A stretch of DNA of 64,000 nucleotides from Halopiger xanaduensis SH-6. GTDB taxonomy: Archaea > Halobacteriota > Halobacteria > Halobacteriales > Natrialbaceae. The stretch spans positions 1,872,270 to 1,936,269 of the forward strand of contig NC_015666.1 in assembly GCF_000217715.1 (NCBI RefSeq), read 5' to 3'. The notes under the pieces are model-generated. The model did not search any database. It saw nothing but the letters and a program-made list of their open reading frames with translations, and was not told the origin of the DNA. Below are positions 9,407 to 18,700 of the stretch, one piece after another (position 1 is the stretch's first letter; the number at the start of each line of letters is the position of its first letter). The position numbers and the translations under genes were made by a program.

Positions 9407-10678
9407 ATGTCCGGCCCCGATCTCCGCTCGTTCGTCGGTCGTTCGCGGGCATTCCTCGAGTCCGAACCCCCGACAACCGGTCGCGAGACGCGCGCGTGGC
9501 TCGTCGAGCCGTTTCTCCAGACGCTCGGCTGGGACAGCCACGCCGACGCGGTCGCCGTCGAGACGACCGTCGAGGAGACCCGGCTCGAGTACGTCCTCGG
9601 CGTCGACTCGGTTCCCGCGCTGTTCGTCGCCGTCGACCCCTACGACCGCTCGCTCGACGAATCGCGGGCCCGCGGCCTGCTCGAGGCGATGGCGTGGACC
9701 GGCGTCGACCGGGCGATCTATACGAACGGGCGCGAGTACCTGTTTCTGGCCGGAACGCACGACGTCGAACGGCTCGCGTGTCGGCTGTCGGCGCTTCCGG
9801 ACCACGAGTCGTCGATCGAGCACTTCTCGCGGGGTGCCCTCACCCGCCGGCTCGATGCGGACTCGGAGCCCGCCGTCGCGCGCCGACTCGCGGTCCGACA
9901 GGCGACGCTCGTCGAGGCGTTCGTCGACCGGTTGACGGCGACGGCGGGCGACGCCTACGCCGACGAGTTCGAAGCCGCCGCGGAACGGTTCTGCGAGCAA
10001 CTGGTCGTCTCGTTCGCCGAGACCGACGCCGAGCGGTTCGACTCCCCGTCGGACGACATCTCGTTCCGATTTACGGATCCGACAACTGCCGGTTCGGACT
10101 CGAGTTCGAACGTCCAATCCGAACCGGAATCGGCCTCCAGGCGGAGCCGGAACGATGGTCTCGAGGCAGCCGACGACGCTCTGGAGGGGGAGCCACAGCC
10201 ACAGCGTACACGGGCGGAAGCGAACGGCGAACGAACGGACGACACGAACGCGACACCATCAGCATCGGAATCTGACGATACAGCGCCGCCCTCCTCTCAA
10301 GGTACGACGGAGGACGCGTCCCCGGCGACCGACGACGACGGCGAGTACGTCGCTCGCTTCTTCAACGACCGCGGCTCGATCGGCGCGATCGGCCACTCGA
10401 GTTCGCGGCGGGCGCTCGTCGGCGTGGCGGAGTACCTCTTCGAACGCGGCCTCTCGGGCGTCTCCGTTCCCTGGAGCCCCGACGACGGCGACGAGGAGCC
10501 GACCGTTCTGAATGCCGATCCCATCCGCGCCAATGGCGAGCCGATGACTGCTCCACAGGAGTTGTCGAACGGCCTCTACCTCGAGACGGCCGGCGACACG
10601 GAGACGCACGCCGAGCGAGCGACGGCGCTCGCCTCGCGTGCAGGATTGCGAGTGCTCTTGACTGGCGATTGGGAGTAG
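9407..10678 (+). CDS. Protein with degenerate HSDR_N-like nuclease domain
   Basis: 423 residues. The first 130 resemble the N-terminal nuclease domain of type I restriction R subunits: a WLVEPFLQTLGWD helix, a beta region and the late IYTNGREYLFLAG strand. The catalytic strand, normally [VI]E-x-K, reads LFVAVDPYD here, so the PD-(D/E)xK active site appears lost. A Ser/Glu/Asp-rich linker (about 225-310) leads to a conserved-looking C-terminal domain (about 310-423) beginning YVARFFNDRGSIGAIGH. No methylase or specificity subunit is adjacent, so a restriction role is unlikely. Function unknown. Confidence 0.75.
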   Translation: MSGPDLRSFVGRSRAFLESEPPTTGRETRAWLVEPFLQTLGWDSHADAVAVETTVEETRLEYVLGVDSVPALFVAVDPYDRSLDESRARGLLEAMAWTGVDRAIYTNGREYLFLAGTHDVERLACRLSALPDHESSIEHFSRGALTRRLDADSEPAVARRLAVRQATLVEAFVDRLTATAGDAYADEFEAAAERFCEQLVVSFAETDAERFDSPSDDISFRFTDPTTAGSDSSSNVQSEPESASRRSRNDGLEAADDALEGEPQPQRTRAEANGERTDDTNATPSASESDDTAPPSSQGTTEDASPATDDDGEYVARFFNDRGSIGAIGHSSSRRALVGVAEYLFERGLSGVSVPWSPDDGDEEPTVLNADPIRANGEPMTAPQELSNGLYLETAGDTETHAERATALASRAGLRVLLTGDWE

Positions 10679-10724
10679 CGGAGAAAACCGAGGAAGCGGC
10701 TCGAGGTAACTGTTCGACCCGTCG

Positions 10725-11504
10725 TCAGTATTCGACCTTCGCTTCGACGACCGTCACGAGCACCCGGTCGACATCTTCGTGTTCGCTCTGCCAGTCCGCG
10801 AGAATGTCGTCTTCCCATACGCCGTTGGAGTCGTCGTCCTTAACTGAGACGTTCACGTCCTTAGACCGGTAGACCGCACTCGTCCGATTCTCGACCGAGA
10901 TCGTCACTCCCTGCCCGCCTTGACTCTGTATCGACCGGCCGTTTTCCTCGAGGACTACGAGCGAAATGATCGCAACGGTGTCGTCTAAATTCTCGCTGTA
11001 CCGAATTTGGGGATCCTCGAGCGCAACACTTCCGGCTTCTTCCGTACGGATGACGCCACCGCCTTCGTACTTGATCGCCGCGTCGTCGGACTCGTACGTG
11101 AACGCGCCGAGCGGGAGCGAGTCGCCGTCGCTGACGTGCTCGAGGTCGAATTCCGACTTGTTCCCGATAAATTCGCCACCGACGGAGACGTTGAGCGCCA
11201 CTCCTTCGTCGACCGTGATCGTTCCGCCGCGCAACGAGAGTTCGCCGTACCGTTGCTCGACGCCGTCGGATCGCAGGACGTCGTTGAAGTTCGCGGCAAG
11301 GGCGGTCATCGCCCGGTCGGCGTTTCGCTCCTGTTCGACCTCCTGATAGTCTTCCATCGCCTGAAATCCAGTCACCGAGAGGATAGCGACCGAGCTGAGG
11401 ATGATTCCGAACACGAGGATGAACGCGATCAGTTCGGAGACCGCCCGGTCGTCTCGCTGCAGTGAGAGCGACGAACGAGCGTCGCCGTCGGGTCGGTCGC
11501 TCAT
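10725..11504 (-). CDS. Pilin-like single-pass membrane protein 5 (DUF7289-like)
   Basis: Last gene of the pil operon, 259 residues. The N-terminus is an archaeal pilin-like signal, DDRAVSELIAF followed by a 20-residue hydrophobic helix that begins right after the basic segment, resembling the haloarchaeal archaellin/pilin signature. The rest is beta-rich and extracellular by inference. It overlaps the preceding gene by ATGA. The DUF name is from memory of haloarchaeal annotations. Probably a minor pilin or pseudopilin; no direct evidence of processing. Confidence 0.8.
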   Translation of the reverse strand: MSDRPDGDARSSLSLQRDDRAVSELIAFILVFGIILSSVAILSVTGFQAMEDYQEVEQERNADRAMTALAANFNDVLRSDGVEQRYGELSLRGGTITVDEGVALNVSVGGEFIGNKSEFDLEHVSDGDSLPLGAFTYESDDAAIKYEGGGVIRTEEAGSVALEDPQIRYSENLDDTVAIISLVVLEENGRSIQSQGGQGVTISVENRTSAVYRSKDVNVSVKDDDSNGVWEDDILADWQSEHEDVDRVLVTVVEAKVEY

Positions 11505-12013
11505 CCCGTCACCTCCTCGATCGTGATCGTCCCGTCGCCGTCGGCGCTGATCTCGATCGTCCCGCCGGTCGCCGATCCGTCGAGGTCGGCGTCGACGGCG
11601 ACCGGCACGTACACGACGACGTCGGTACTCCGTGCGGTCAGCCGCAGACAGGGGCCGTCCTCGATCAGCGGCGCCTCGCTCGCGTCGTTCAGTAACTCGA
11701 CGGTGTAGCCGCTATTCGAGACCGTTCGCGGGTGATCGACGGTGAGGTTTACGGTCTCGGTTCCGTTCTGACTCGCGATCCGATCGACGTTCGCGATTTC
11801 GTCGGCGAGTCGTTCGCCGACCGTCTCGAGCGACGTTTCGACCGAGCGGTCCGTCTCCGACTCGAGGAGGCTGCTGCCGCTCATCAGCAACATCGCGATC
11901 AGGATCGTCGTGATGCCGATCGTCAGGACGTGCGTGATCGCGATGGAGACGCCTCGGTCTCGGTGTCGATCCTGATCTTGATTTCGCTCGGCGGAAGGGC
12001 GTTGCTCGATCAT
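11501..12013 (-). CDS. Pilin-like single-pass membrane protein 4 (DUF7266-like)
   Basis: 170 residues. A charged N-terminus ends in DRGVSIAITH, followed by a hydrophobic helix of about 22 residues and then a mostly beta, acidic domain. The pattern (R-G just before the helix, helix at residues about 23-45) fits a type IV pilin-like signal for the PibD peptidase. ATGA overlaps on both sides show strict co-translation. Likely a minor pilin; exact role unknown. Confidence 0.8.
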   Translation of the reverse strand: MIEQRPSAERNQDQDRHRDRGVSIAITHVLTIGITTILIAMLLMSGSSLLESETDRSVETSLETVGERLADEIANVDRIASQNGTETVNLTVDHPRTVSNSGYTVELLNDASEAPLIEDGPCLRLTARSTDVVVYVPVAVDADLDGSATGGTIEISADGDGTITIEEVTG

Positions 12014-12444
12014 ACGTTCTCGGGACAGTCTGCAGATTCGATGTCTTGCTGTTGATTGTAACGCAGATCGTGCGTGTCGTACGTGACGTTCACGGTTGCG
12101 TTACTACCGCTGCCGGTCTCGTCCACCTCGACGTCGCTAACATCGATCAACGTGGTCTCCGATTGCGCGCTCACGTTTCGATAGATCTCGCCGAATTTCT
12201 CGATCTCGGCTTCTTTGTCCGTTTCGTTGTATCCCGCGAGGATGCAGCCGATGCTCTGCTCGAGTTCGGCGTCGGTAACGGCCGCCGAACTCCCTCCCTG
12301 GCTCGCCGTCCCGGACGAGATCGTCTCGGTGTACAGTACGCCGTTAAACACGACGACGATACCGAGGATGATGAACGCGAGCGCGATCGCGCCGATGAGG
12401 ATGATCTGTCCGCGCGACCGGTCGGTGGTTTCGTTGGTTACCAT
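12010..12444 (-). CDS. Pilin-like single-pass membrane protein 3 (DUF7261-like)
   Basis: 144 residues. Short basic N-terminus with SRGQIILIGA running into a hydrophobic helix, then a small exported domain rich in Thr/Asn/Asp and ending with a Cys near the C-terminus. The RGQ-hydrophobic layout resembles class III signal peptides processed by archaeal prepilin peptidase. Overlaps the upstream gene by 7 nt and the downstream gene by 4 nt. Probably a minor pilin. Confidence 0.78.
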   Translation of the reverse strand: MVTNETTDRSRGQIILIGAIALAFIILGIVVVFNGVLYTETISSGTASQGGSSAAVTDAELEQSIGCILAGYNETDKEAEIEKFGEIYRNVSAQSETTLIDVSDVEVDETGSGSNATVNVTYDTHDLRYNQQQDIESADCPENV

Positions 12445-13121
12445 ACGATCACCCGCACCTCGACGACGTTGTAGAGTGCACTGTCGGATCCGGCTCCAGT
12501 ATCGTCAGTATCGGGATGTTCCGGAATTGGCGGAGTTCCGCTTTCTTCGGCCTCGCTGAGATTCGCATACTCGTCCGTCCCGGTCACCGGCTGATCGTCG
12601 TACAGCGTCACGATATAGCTCGCCGTCTGTGCGTTCGACGGCGGACTCCCCTGATAGACGAGGTGCGTCGTCTCGAGTTCGCCGCCGGTACCGTTCTCGT
12701 AGTGGAGTTCGACGTTGTAGCTCCGGCCAGTTTCCGTCAGTCGATCGTCGAAAATCTGGCCGAGCGTGAAGTTCCCGAACCGCTCCTCGCTGTACACTTG
12801 CTCGCCGTCCGGCCCGGGCTGGTCGGTCCCGTTGAAGATGATCTCGTCATCGTCTTCTTCCCAGTACCTGAGCGTGTAGGACAGATTTCCGGTTTCGTTC
12901 GCAGCGGCGACGACCAGCGCGTCCTGGGTCTCCTGTTGGAGCTGTTCTTGGACAGTCCGGTCAGCCAGCCCGCCAGTCGTCGGCGTGATCACCGCCGACT
13001 GGAGCGCGAACAGCACCGCCATCAGGACGATCATCGCACCGATGAACCCCTCGAGAGTGTACGCTTGTGCACGGTCTCGAGTGAGATCGTCGCGATTGCG
13101 GTTGGCAGTTCCATCGGTCAT
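12438..13121 (-). CDS. Pilin-like single-pass membrane protein 2 (DUF7288-like)
   Basis: 227 residues. N-terminal RDRAQAYTLEGFIGA leads into a hydrophobic helix; the Glu five residues into the mature part (LEGF) recalls the Glu5 of type IV pilins. The exported domain is beta-rich and acidic. It follows protein 1 after only 4 nt. Best interpreted as a pilin or pseudopilin of the pilus encoded by pilBC upstream. No functional homologue recognised. Confidence 0.8.
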   Translation of the reverse strand: MTDGTANRNRDDLTRDRAQAYTLEGFIGAMIVLMAVLFALQSAVITPTTGGLADRTVQEQLQQETQDALVVAAANETGNLSYTLRYWEEDDDEIIFNGTDQPGPDGEQVYSEERFGNFTLGQIFDDRLTETGRSYNVELHYENGTGGELETTHLVYQGSPPSNAQTASYIVTLYDDQPVTGTDEYANLSEAEESGTPPIPEHPDTDDTGAGSDSALYNVVEVRVIVW

Positions 13122-13125
13122 GCGA

Positions 13126-13671
13126 TCACCACACCCTCACGAGGAGCCGATACGCCGGTTCGTCGAACCCGCTGTACTCAACGGAGACGATTCGAGCTGA
13201 ACTGGCAGCCGGCTGGTCCTCATAGGCCGGTCCGACGCCGTCGACGGGTGGATGTGTGCTGCCGTTGAGGCGCTGAATGGTCACGTTTACCTTATCGATA
13301 TGGACGAAATCATCACTATCGCTGGTCGTCGACCGGAGTCCGGTCAAATTCGCCAACTGGGCGTCGGACCACTTGTCGTCGACGATCGGCGTTCCATCGA
13401 TCTCGTTCGGCGAGTCGCCGGTCGAGAGGTTCTGCACGACCCGATCCGCGATCCGGTCCGCCTGCGCCGTCTCCGCGCTGCCGACGGACGAATCGTAGGG
13501 CGTCACGATCGACGGCAGGAACGAGAAGACGAACGCGACCGCCAGGATGAAGACGCCGATACCGATAGCGAAGTCCTGCGTCGTCTGGCCGCGGTCTCGC
13601 AGCGAGATCGACACCGTTCGGGTCCGGGACCGACGTTGTTCTCGCGTTCGTGATCGTGATCTCTCAGTCAT
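13126..13671 (-). CDS. Pilin-like single-pass membrane protein 1 (DUF7287-like)
   Basis: 181 residues. An Arg-rich N-terminus ends in DRGQTTQDFAIG, close to the class III signal-peptide pattern (RGQ-x-S/T-x-D/E), then one hydrophobic helix and an exported domain. The ATG lies a single nt after the pilC stop, so the gene is in the same transcript. First of five consecutive pilin-like genes. Confidence 0.8.
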   Translation of the reverse strand: MTERSRSRTREQRRSRTRTVSISLRDRGQTTQDFAIGIGVFILAVAFVFSFLPSIVTPYDSSVGSAETAQADRIADRVVQNLSTGDSPNEIDGTPIVDDKWSDAQLANLTGLRSTTSDSDDFVHIDKVNVTIQRLNGSTHPPVDGVGPAYEDQPAASSARIVSVEYSGFDEPAYRLLVRVW

Positions 13672-13672
13672 A

Positions 13673-15745
13673 TTAGGCCACCAGCATCCAGCCGACGAGT
13701 GCGATCGTCGCCAGTATAACCGCGTACTTCAGTCCGCTCAGAATGTCCGCGTCGCGGATGTAACCGCAGATGAATCCCGAGAGGATCGCCTGCATCGTCA
13801 CCGCGTGGAAGAACAACACCGACAGCATATCCACGTTCACGTTACTGCTGAGATCAGCCTGTGCGAGGTCGCCACCCGCACCGCCGGCGCCGGAGCTACC
13901 GCCGCCACCGCCGGGATTGAGTCCGGCCATCGTATCGATGAACTGCGTCTTGAGGATAGCGATCACCGCGAGGACCGTCATGAACGTCATGACGATGATC
14001 ACGACCTGCATTCGCGTGCGGGATTTCCGGTCCCGTTCGATGTCGTCGTGGTTCTCGCTCGCGCGGGCGGCGGTGCGAAGGACGTCGGTGATCTGGTTCG
14101 ACGCCTCCTGTGCTTCGGTGATCAGTCGCGTCGTCCGCGCGAGCCGCGGGATGTGGTACTTGTTATTGAACTCGATGAGCGCTTCCTTCAGGCTCATCCC
14201 GTAGTTGACCTTCGTGTGCATCATCTCGAACTCGCGGGCCAGTTTGCCGCTCGTGGTGTCCGACACCGACTTGAGCGACTCGAGCAGCGTCAGCCCGGTG
14301 TCGTTCGCGCTGGCGAGTTTGCGGAGGTCCTCCGAGAGCTGGTTGACGACGGTGTTTCGGTACCTGACGTTCCACTCGCGGAAGATCGAGAGCGGGATCG
14401 CCATGCAGTAAAGCGGTACGTAGACGTAGACGAACGTCCCCCAGATCGGGTTCTCGAGCAGCGCGCTCCACGACGTCGGTGCCGCGCCGGTTACCATCGC
14501 CGACGTGATGACGACGAGCGACGCGGGCACGGTCAGCGCCAGCGTGTACAACGGGTTATCCCGGAAGAAGATGTGCGGTCGTTTCAGTACCTTGACCGTC
14601 TCGTGGGTTCCTTCGCGGTTCTTGATGCGGTCGAAGACGCTGTGGTCGCCGGTGAAGGCCTCGACGAGTCCGAGATTGAGCAGTCCTTGCTGCTGAGCCC
14701 GCTGGATGCGGCCGTCGTCGTCGGTCATCGAGAGGAAACCGTCGCCCGGTTCGTCGTGTTTGACCGTCGAGACCAAGACGAGGAAGCCGACTCCGGTCAG
14801 CGGAATCAGCCCGTAGACGGTCATGTATAGCATGTTGTCCGTCACCTCCGCCTGCGGAATCATCTGCATGACGACCATGATGATGATGAGCAAGAGCGGG
14901 AACAGCGACAGCGTCATGTACATCTCGCCGAACAGCTCGAGCGTCTCGAGCGTGAGCTCCTGCTCCTGCTTGGCGGTGCGCATGTGTTTTTCCTTCTTGT
15001 CCTCGAGGAAGTTCTCCATGTCACCGCCGCTGTTGACGATCGAGAGCATGTCGGTCAGGAACTGCGAGAGTTCGTCGCTGGGGGTCTCTAAGGCCTGCTT
15101 GCGGATCGCCGTTCGGTAGTCGACGTCGAAGTATTCCGTCTCCTTGACGATGCTCTGGAACTCCTTGGCGACCTCGCCGTAGGTGTCGTCGGCCTGAGCC
15201 ATCGCCTCGATGATCTCGAGCTGGTTGAGGCCGCCGACCGACAGCGCGTACATGAACGAGACGGAGTCGGTCAGCAGCATGTTGATCTCGCGCTTGCGAG
15301 CGGAGGCGCGCGAGTAGGGGATCGCGGTCAGCGAGCCGAAGCCGAGGGCGAACCCGATGGTGCCGAACACGAGCCCGGTTCCGAAGACCAGCGCCGGAAC
15401 TTTGAGCTGCTCGATAATCCGAATAAGCGTCTGGTTCTGCAGCGGAATGCCGAGCAGTTCGTTGACCGTGATCAGCCCCGTCGCGAAGAGGCCGTAGCCG
15501 ATCGTGAGTCCGATCAGCCACAGGGCCACCCCGGTGATGAGCCCGATCCCGAGCGCTCGAGCGAGGTAGAGCTCGACCGGGTCCGTCATCCGTGCCTGCG
15601 CGAGTTTGGTTTCGACGTCGGAGACGAACTCGCTGTCCTCGCTGAACAGCAGACGGTACAGCGGGTAGAAGGCGTTCCCGAGCGCGTCGGAGCTCGACCC
15701 GCCGGCTACGCCGCCGGTGTCACGATCGTCGGTCTGCAGGCTCAT
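13673..15745 (-). CDS. pilC: Type IV pilus / type II secretion membrane protein PilC (T2SSF)
   Basis: Platform membrane protein of type IV pili, 690 residues with two T2SSF halves: each has a cytoplasmic helical bundle (for example DSVSFMYALSVGGLNQLE, and LRKLASANDTGLTLLES) followed by paired membrane helices, giving roughly nine hydrophobic segments. This doubled length is normal for archaeal PilC/ArlJ. A Gly/Ser-rich periplasmic-side loop precedes the last helices. The start overlaps the pilB stop (ATGA). It should anchor the ATPase and the pilin-like proteins encoded downstream. Confidence 0.92.
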   Translation of the reverse strand: MSLQTDDRDTGGVAGGSSSDALGNAFYPLYRLLFSEDSEFVSDVETKLAQARMTDPVELYLARALGIGLITGVALWLIGLTIGYGLFATGLITVNELLGIPLQNQTLIRIIEQLKVPALVFGTGLVFGTIGFALGFGSLTAIPYSRASARKREINMLLTDSVSFMYALSVGGLNQLEIIEAMAQADDTYGEVAKEFQSIVKETEYFDVDYRTAIRKQALETPSDELSQFLTDMLSIVNSGGDMENFLEDKKEKHMRTAKQEQELTLETLELFGEMYMTLSLFPLLLIIIMVVMQMIPQAEVTDNMLYMTVYGLIPLTGVGFLVLVSTVKHDEPGDGFLSMTDDDGRIQRAQQQGLLNLGLVEAFTGDHSVFDRIKNREGTHETVKVLKRPHIFFRDNPLYTLALTVPASLVVITSAMVTGAAPTSWSALLENPIWGTFVYVYVPLYCMAIPLSIFREWNVRYRNTVVNQLSEDLRKLASANDTGLTLLESLKSVSDTTSGKLAREFEMMHTKVNYGMSLKEALIEFNNKYHIPRLARTTRLITEAQEASNQITDVLRTAARASENHDDIERDRKSRTRMQVVIIVMTFMTVLAVIAILKTQFIDTMAGLNPGGGGGSSGAGGAGGDLAQADLSSNVNVDMLSVLFFHAVTMQAILSGFICGYIRDADILSGLKYAVILATIALVGWMLVA

Positions 15746-18700
15746 GTGTCGGTCTCCTCGTCGTCGCTCTCAGTACCTGTCGCATCGAAGATCGAGTCGG
15801 ATTCGTCGCCGGAATCGTCGCCCGTCTCGGCGGAATCGCCGAACAGCGATTCGGACTCGTCGGCAGCGTTCGCCTCGTCGGGCGAATCGGGCGCGTCGTC
15901 ATCGCTGAAGATCGAGTCGGATTCAGGACCGAAAATCGATTCGCCGTCGCCGTCCTGGCTGTCGGTACCGTCGTCGTTCGTCGACTCGGATTCGGGCTCG
16001 CTGGGAGTGGGGGACTCCGAACCCTCACTGGCTGCCGTCTCGTCGGGCGCAGTCTCGGCATCCAACTCATCGGACACAGTCTCGGCATCCAACTCATCGG
16101 ACACAGTCTCGGCATCCAACTCATCGGACACAGTCTCGGCATCCAACTCATCGGACACAGTCTCGGCGTTCGCCTCGTCGGCCGCAGTACCGTCACTGTC
16201 GTTCTGGTCCGCGGAACGATCGACGTCGATCGTCGGCGGCTCCGCGTCCGTTTCGATCGGCGGTGCAGGTTCGGCGGTCTCACCGTCACCGTCATCGACG
16301 CTGTCACCGTCATCGGTACCGCCGTCGGAATCGTCGGCGGCGATATCGTCTTCATCGAATGTCACCGCCTCGGTTTCAGCGGTCTCGTTACCGCCTCCCG
16401 GTGCCGGGTCGGCAGCATCGGTGTCGGTGCTCGGGGACGGCTCGTCGATATCGATCGTCGGCGGTTCGGGTTCCGACTCCTGCTCCGAGTCAGTGTCTGA
16501 CTCGGGTTCCGGTTCCGGATCGGCTGGGGCCGATTCGGTCGCCGTCATCGTCGCTGCGTTTGACGCTCCGTTCGAATCGGACGCGGACTCAGACTCAGAC
16601 TTGGACTCAGACTCAGTTCCCGGTTCGGACGCCGACGGTCGAGCATCCTCGAGTTCGTCGGTGAAATCGCCGAACGACGGGCCCGCGTCCGCTTCGGGAT
16701 CGAAGATCGACGCCGAGTCGCCCTCCGTAAAGACCGGCTCGTCGGCGGCGCCGTCTGCGTCGACCGGATCCGACGAGGATTGCGTCTCGTCGACTTCGTC
16801 CATCTCGTTCAGCGTCTCGTCCATGTTATCGAACAACCCGCCGAACCCGCCGTCATCGGGCGCATCGTCCGCCGAGAAGACGATGGGATCGCTCTCGGCG
16901 TCTGCCGTCGATCCCGCCCCTTGCCTGGCGCTCGAGGCGGATCGGCCGCCGGCAGCCGATTGCGTCTCGATCGGAGACATGTCGAACTGTCCCGTCGAAA
17001 TCTCGCGGTCGCCGCCGCTCGAGCCCGCCGTACTGGCAGTCGAGTCGGCACCGGCTTCGGCTGCGTTTTCGGCGGTTGACGAGGCGTCGGCACCGGCCGT
17101 CCACGATTGCGCGCTGGCGCCGTCGTCCGCCGTCGGACTCGAGCCCTCGTCGAACCCGATGTCGAAGTTCGTATCGTCCGTGATCCAGGCCGGCTGGTCG
17201 TCGGTACCGGCGGTGGTGAATCCGTCGTCGGTCGACGCCGTCGACTGTTCGTCGATGCCCCAGCCGTCGTCGACGTCGTCGATCGAATCGTCGAACGACT
17301 CGTCGTCCCCGTCGACTTCGATCGGCTCCTCCTCGTCGAGGTCGCCGAGTGCACTCGCGAGGCCGCTGGGGACCTTGCCGCGGTAGTCCTCGAACAGCGA
17401 TTCTTCGGCGCGCTCGAGCACGTCGACCGAGGTGTTGTACGTCTCGCCCGTCGCTTCGGGTCGCGGGACGAGTTCCTCCTTCTCCTGGTCGACGTCGATC
17501 AGGACGCTCTCCATCTCGCGGAGGTCCTCGAGGCTGTTCTCGAGTTGCCCGTTGGCGATGAGCGTCAGGATCGTATCGGGGTCGTTGATGAAGGCCTGGG
17601 CCGTCGCCGCGACCTCGGCGTACGTGTTCAGTCCGTTCTTGATGAGATAGGCGAGGATGACCTTCCGCTTGAACAGTTCCTCCTCGAGTTTCTCGCGGCT
17701 CCACCCGCGGTCGAACTGGATCTCCTCCAAGGTGTTCGAGTCCCCCATCTTGAGGTACTCGTCGGTCTCGGCCTGCCACTGGTAGACGTCCTGAACGTTG
17801 ATCTCGTCGTTTTCCGCCTCGTAGTGGTTGATCTCCGTGAGGGATTTGTTCCGGCGGACCTTCCGGCCCTGGACCCGCGTCTGGGTCTGGATCGAGACCA
17901 GGTCCAGGGCGGTGAACATCGTCTTCGAGACGTTGATCGGATCCGTCGTGAACCGCTTGAGCACCTCGTCGACGGAGTCGGCGTGGAACGTCGTGTACGT
18001 GGTGTGGCCCGTCGACATAACCTGGAACAGCGTCCGCCCCTCCTCGCCGCGGATCTCGCCCATGACGATGTAGTCGGGGCGCTGTCGGAGTGCGGCCTCG
18101 AGCAGGTCGAACTCGTCGACGTCGCCCTGCTCGTCGTCGGAAAACGAGGGTCGCGTGACGCTGGCGATCCAGTTTCGCTGTGGCAACTCGACCTCGCGGG
18201 TGTCCTCGATGGAGACGATCTTCGCGCTCGAGGGGATAAACAGCGAGACGGCGTTCAGCGAGGTCGTCTTCCCGGACGCGGTACCGCCGGCGAAGATCAG
18301 GCTCTTGTGGTTCTCGATGCAGAGCCAGAGGAAGGCCATCTCGTCGAGCGAGAAGGTGTTCCAGTTGATGAGGTCGATCGGGGTAAAGGGGACGTCCTTG
18401 AACTGACGGATGGTGTAGTTGGTCCCGTGGTCGGACACCTCCTGGCCTAACGTTAGTTGGGCGCGCGAGCCGTCGGGGAGGGTCGCGTCGACCTGCGGGA
18501 GTCGTTTACTGATCCCCTTTCCGGACCGCTGGGCGAGTTTCACGACGAAGTCGTCGAGTTCGTCCTCGCCGTGGTAGACGTTGGTGATGATCTGCTCGTA
18601 GTCGGAGTGGTAGACGAACACCGGCGAGTTGTAACCGTCGACGGAGATGTCCTCGACGTTGATGTCGTGTTTGATCCCGTCGATGCGCTCGTAGCCGATG

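Noticed and set aside
9407-10678. A functional type I or IV restriction enzyme
   Set aside because: Catalytic strand lacks E-x-K and there are no partner methylase, specificity or helicase genes.
16051-16158. 27-bp tandem repeats considered as a CRISPR-like array
   Set aside because: There are no spacers; the units are contiguous and in frame within pilB.
17107-18450. Long plus-strand frame opposite pilB
   Set aside because: Overlaps the ATPase core with Walker motifs on the other strand; shadow frame.
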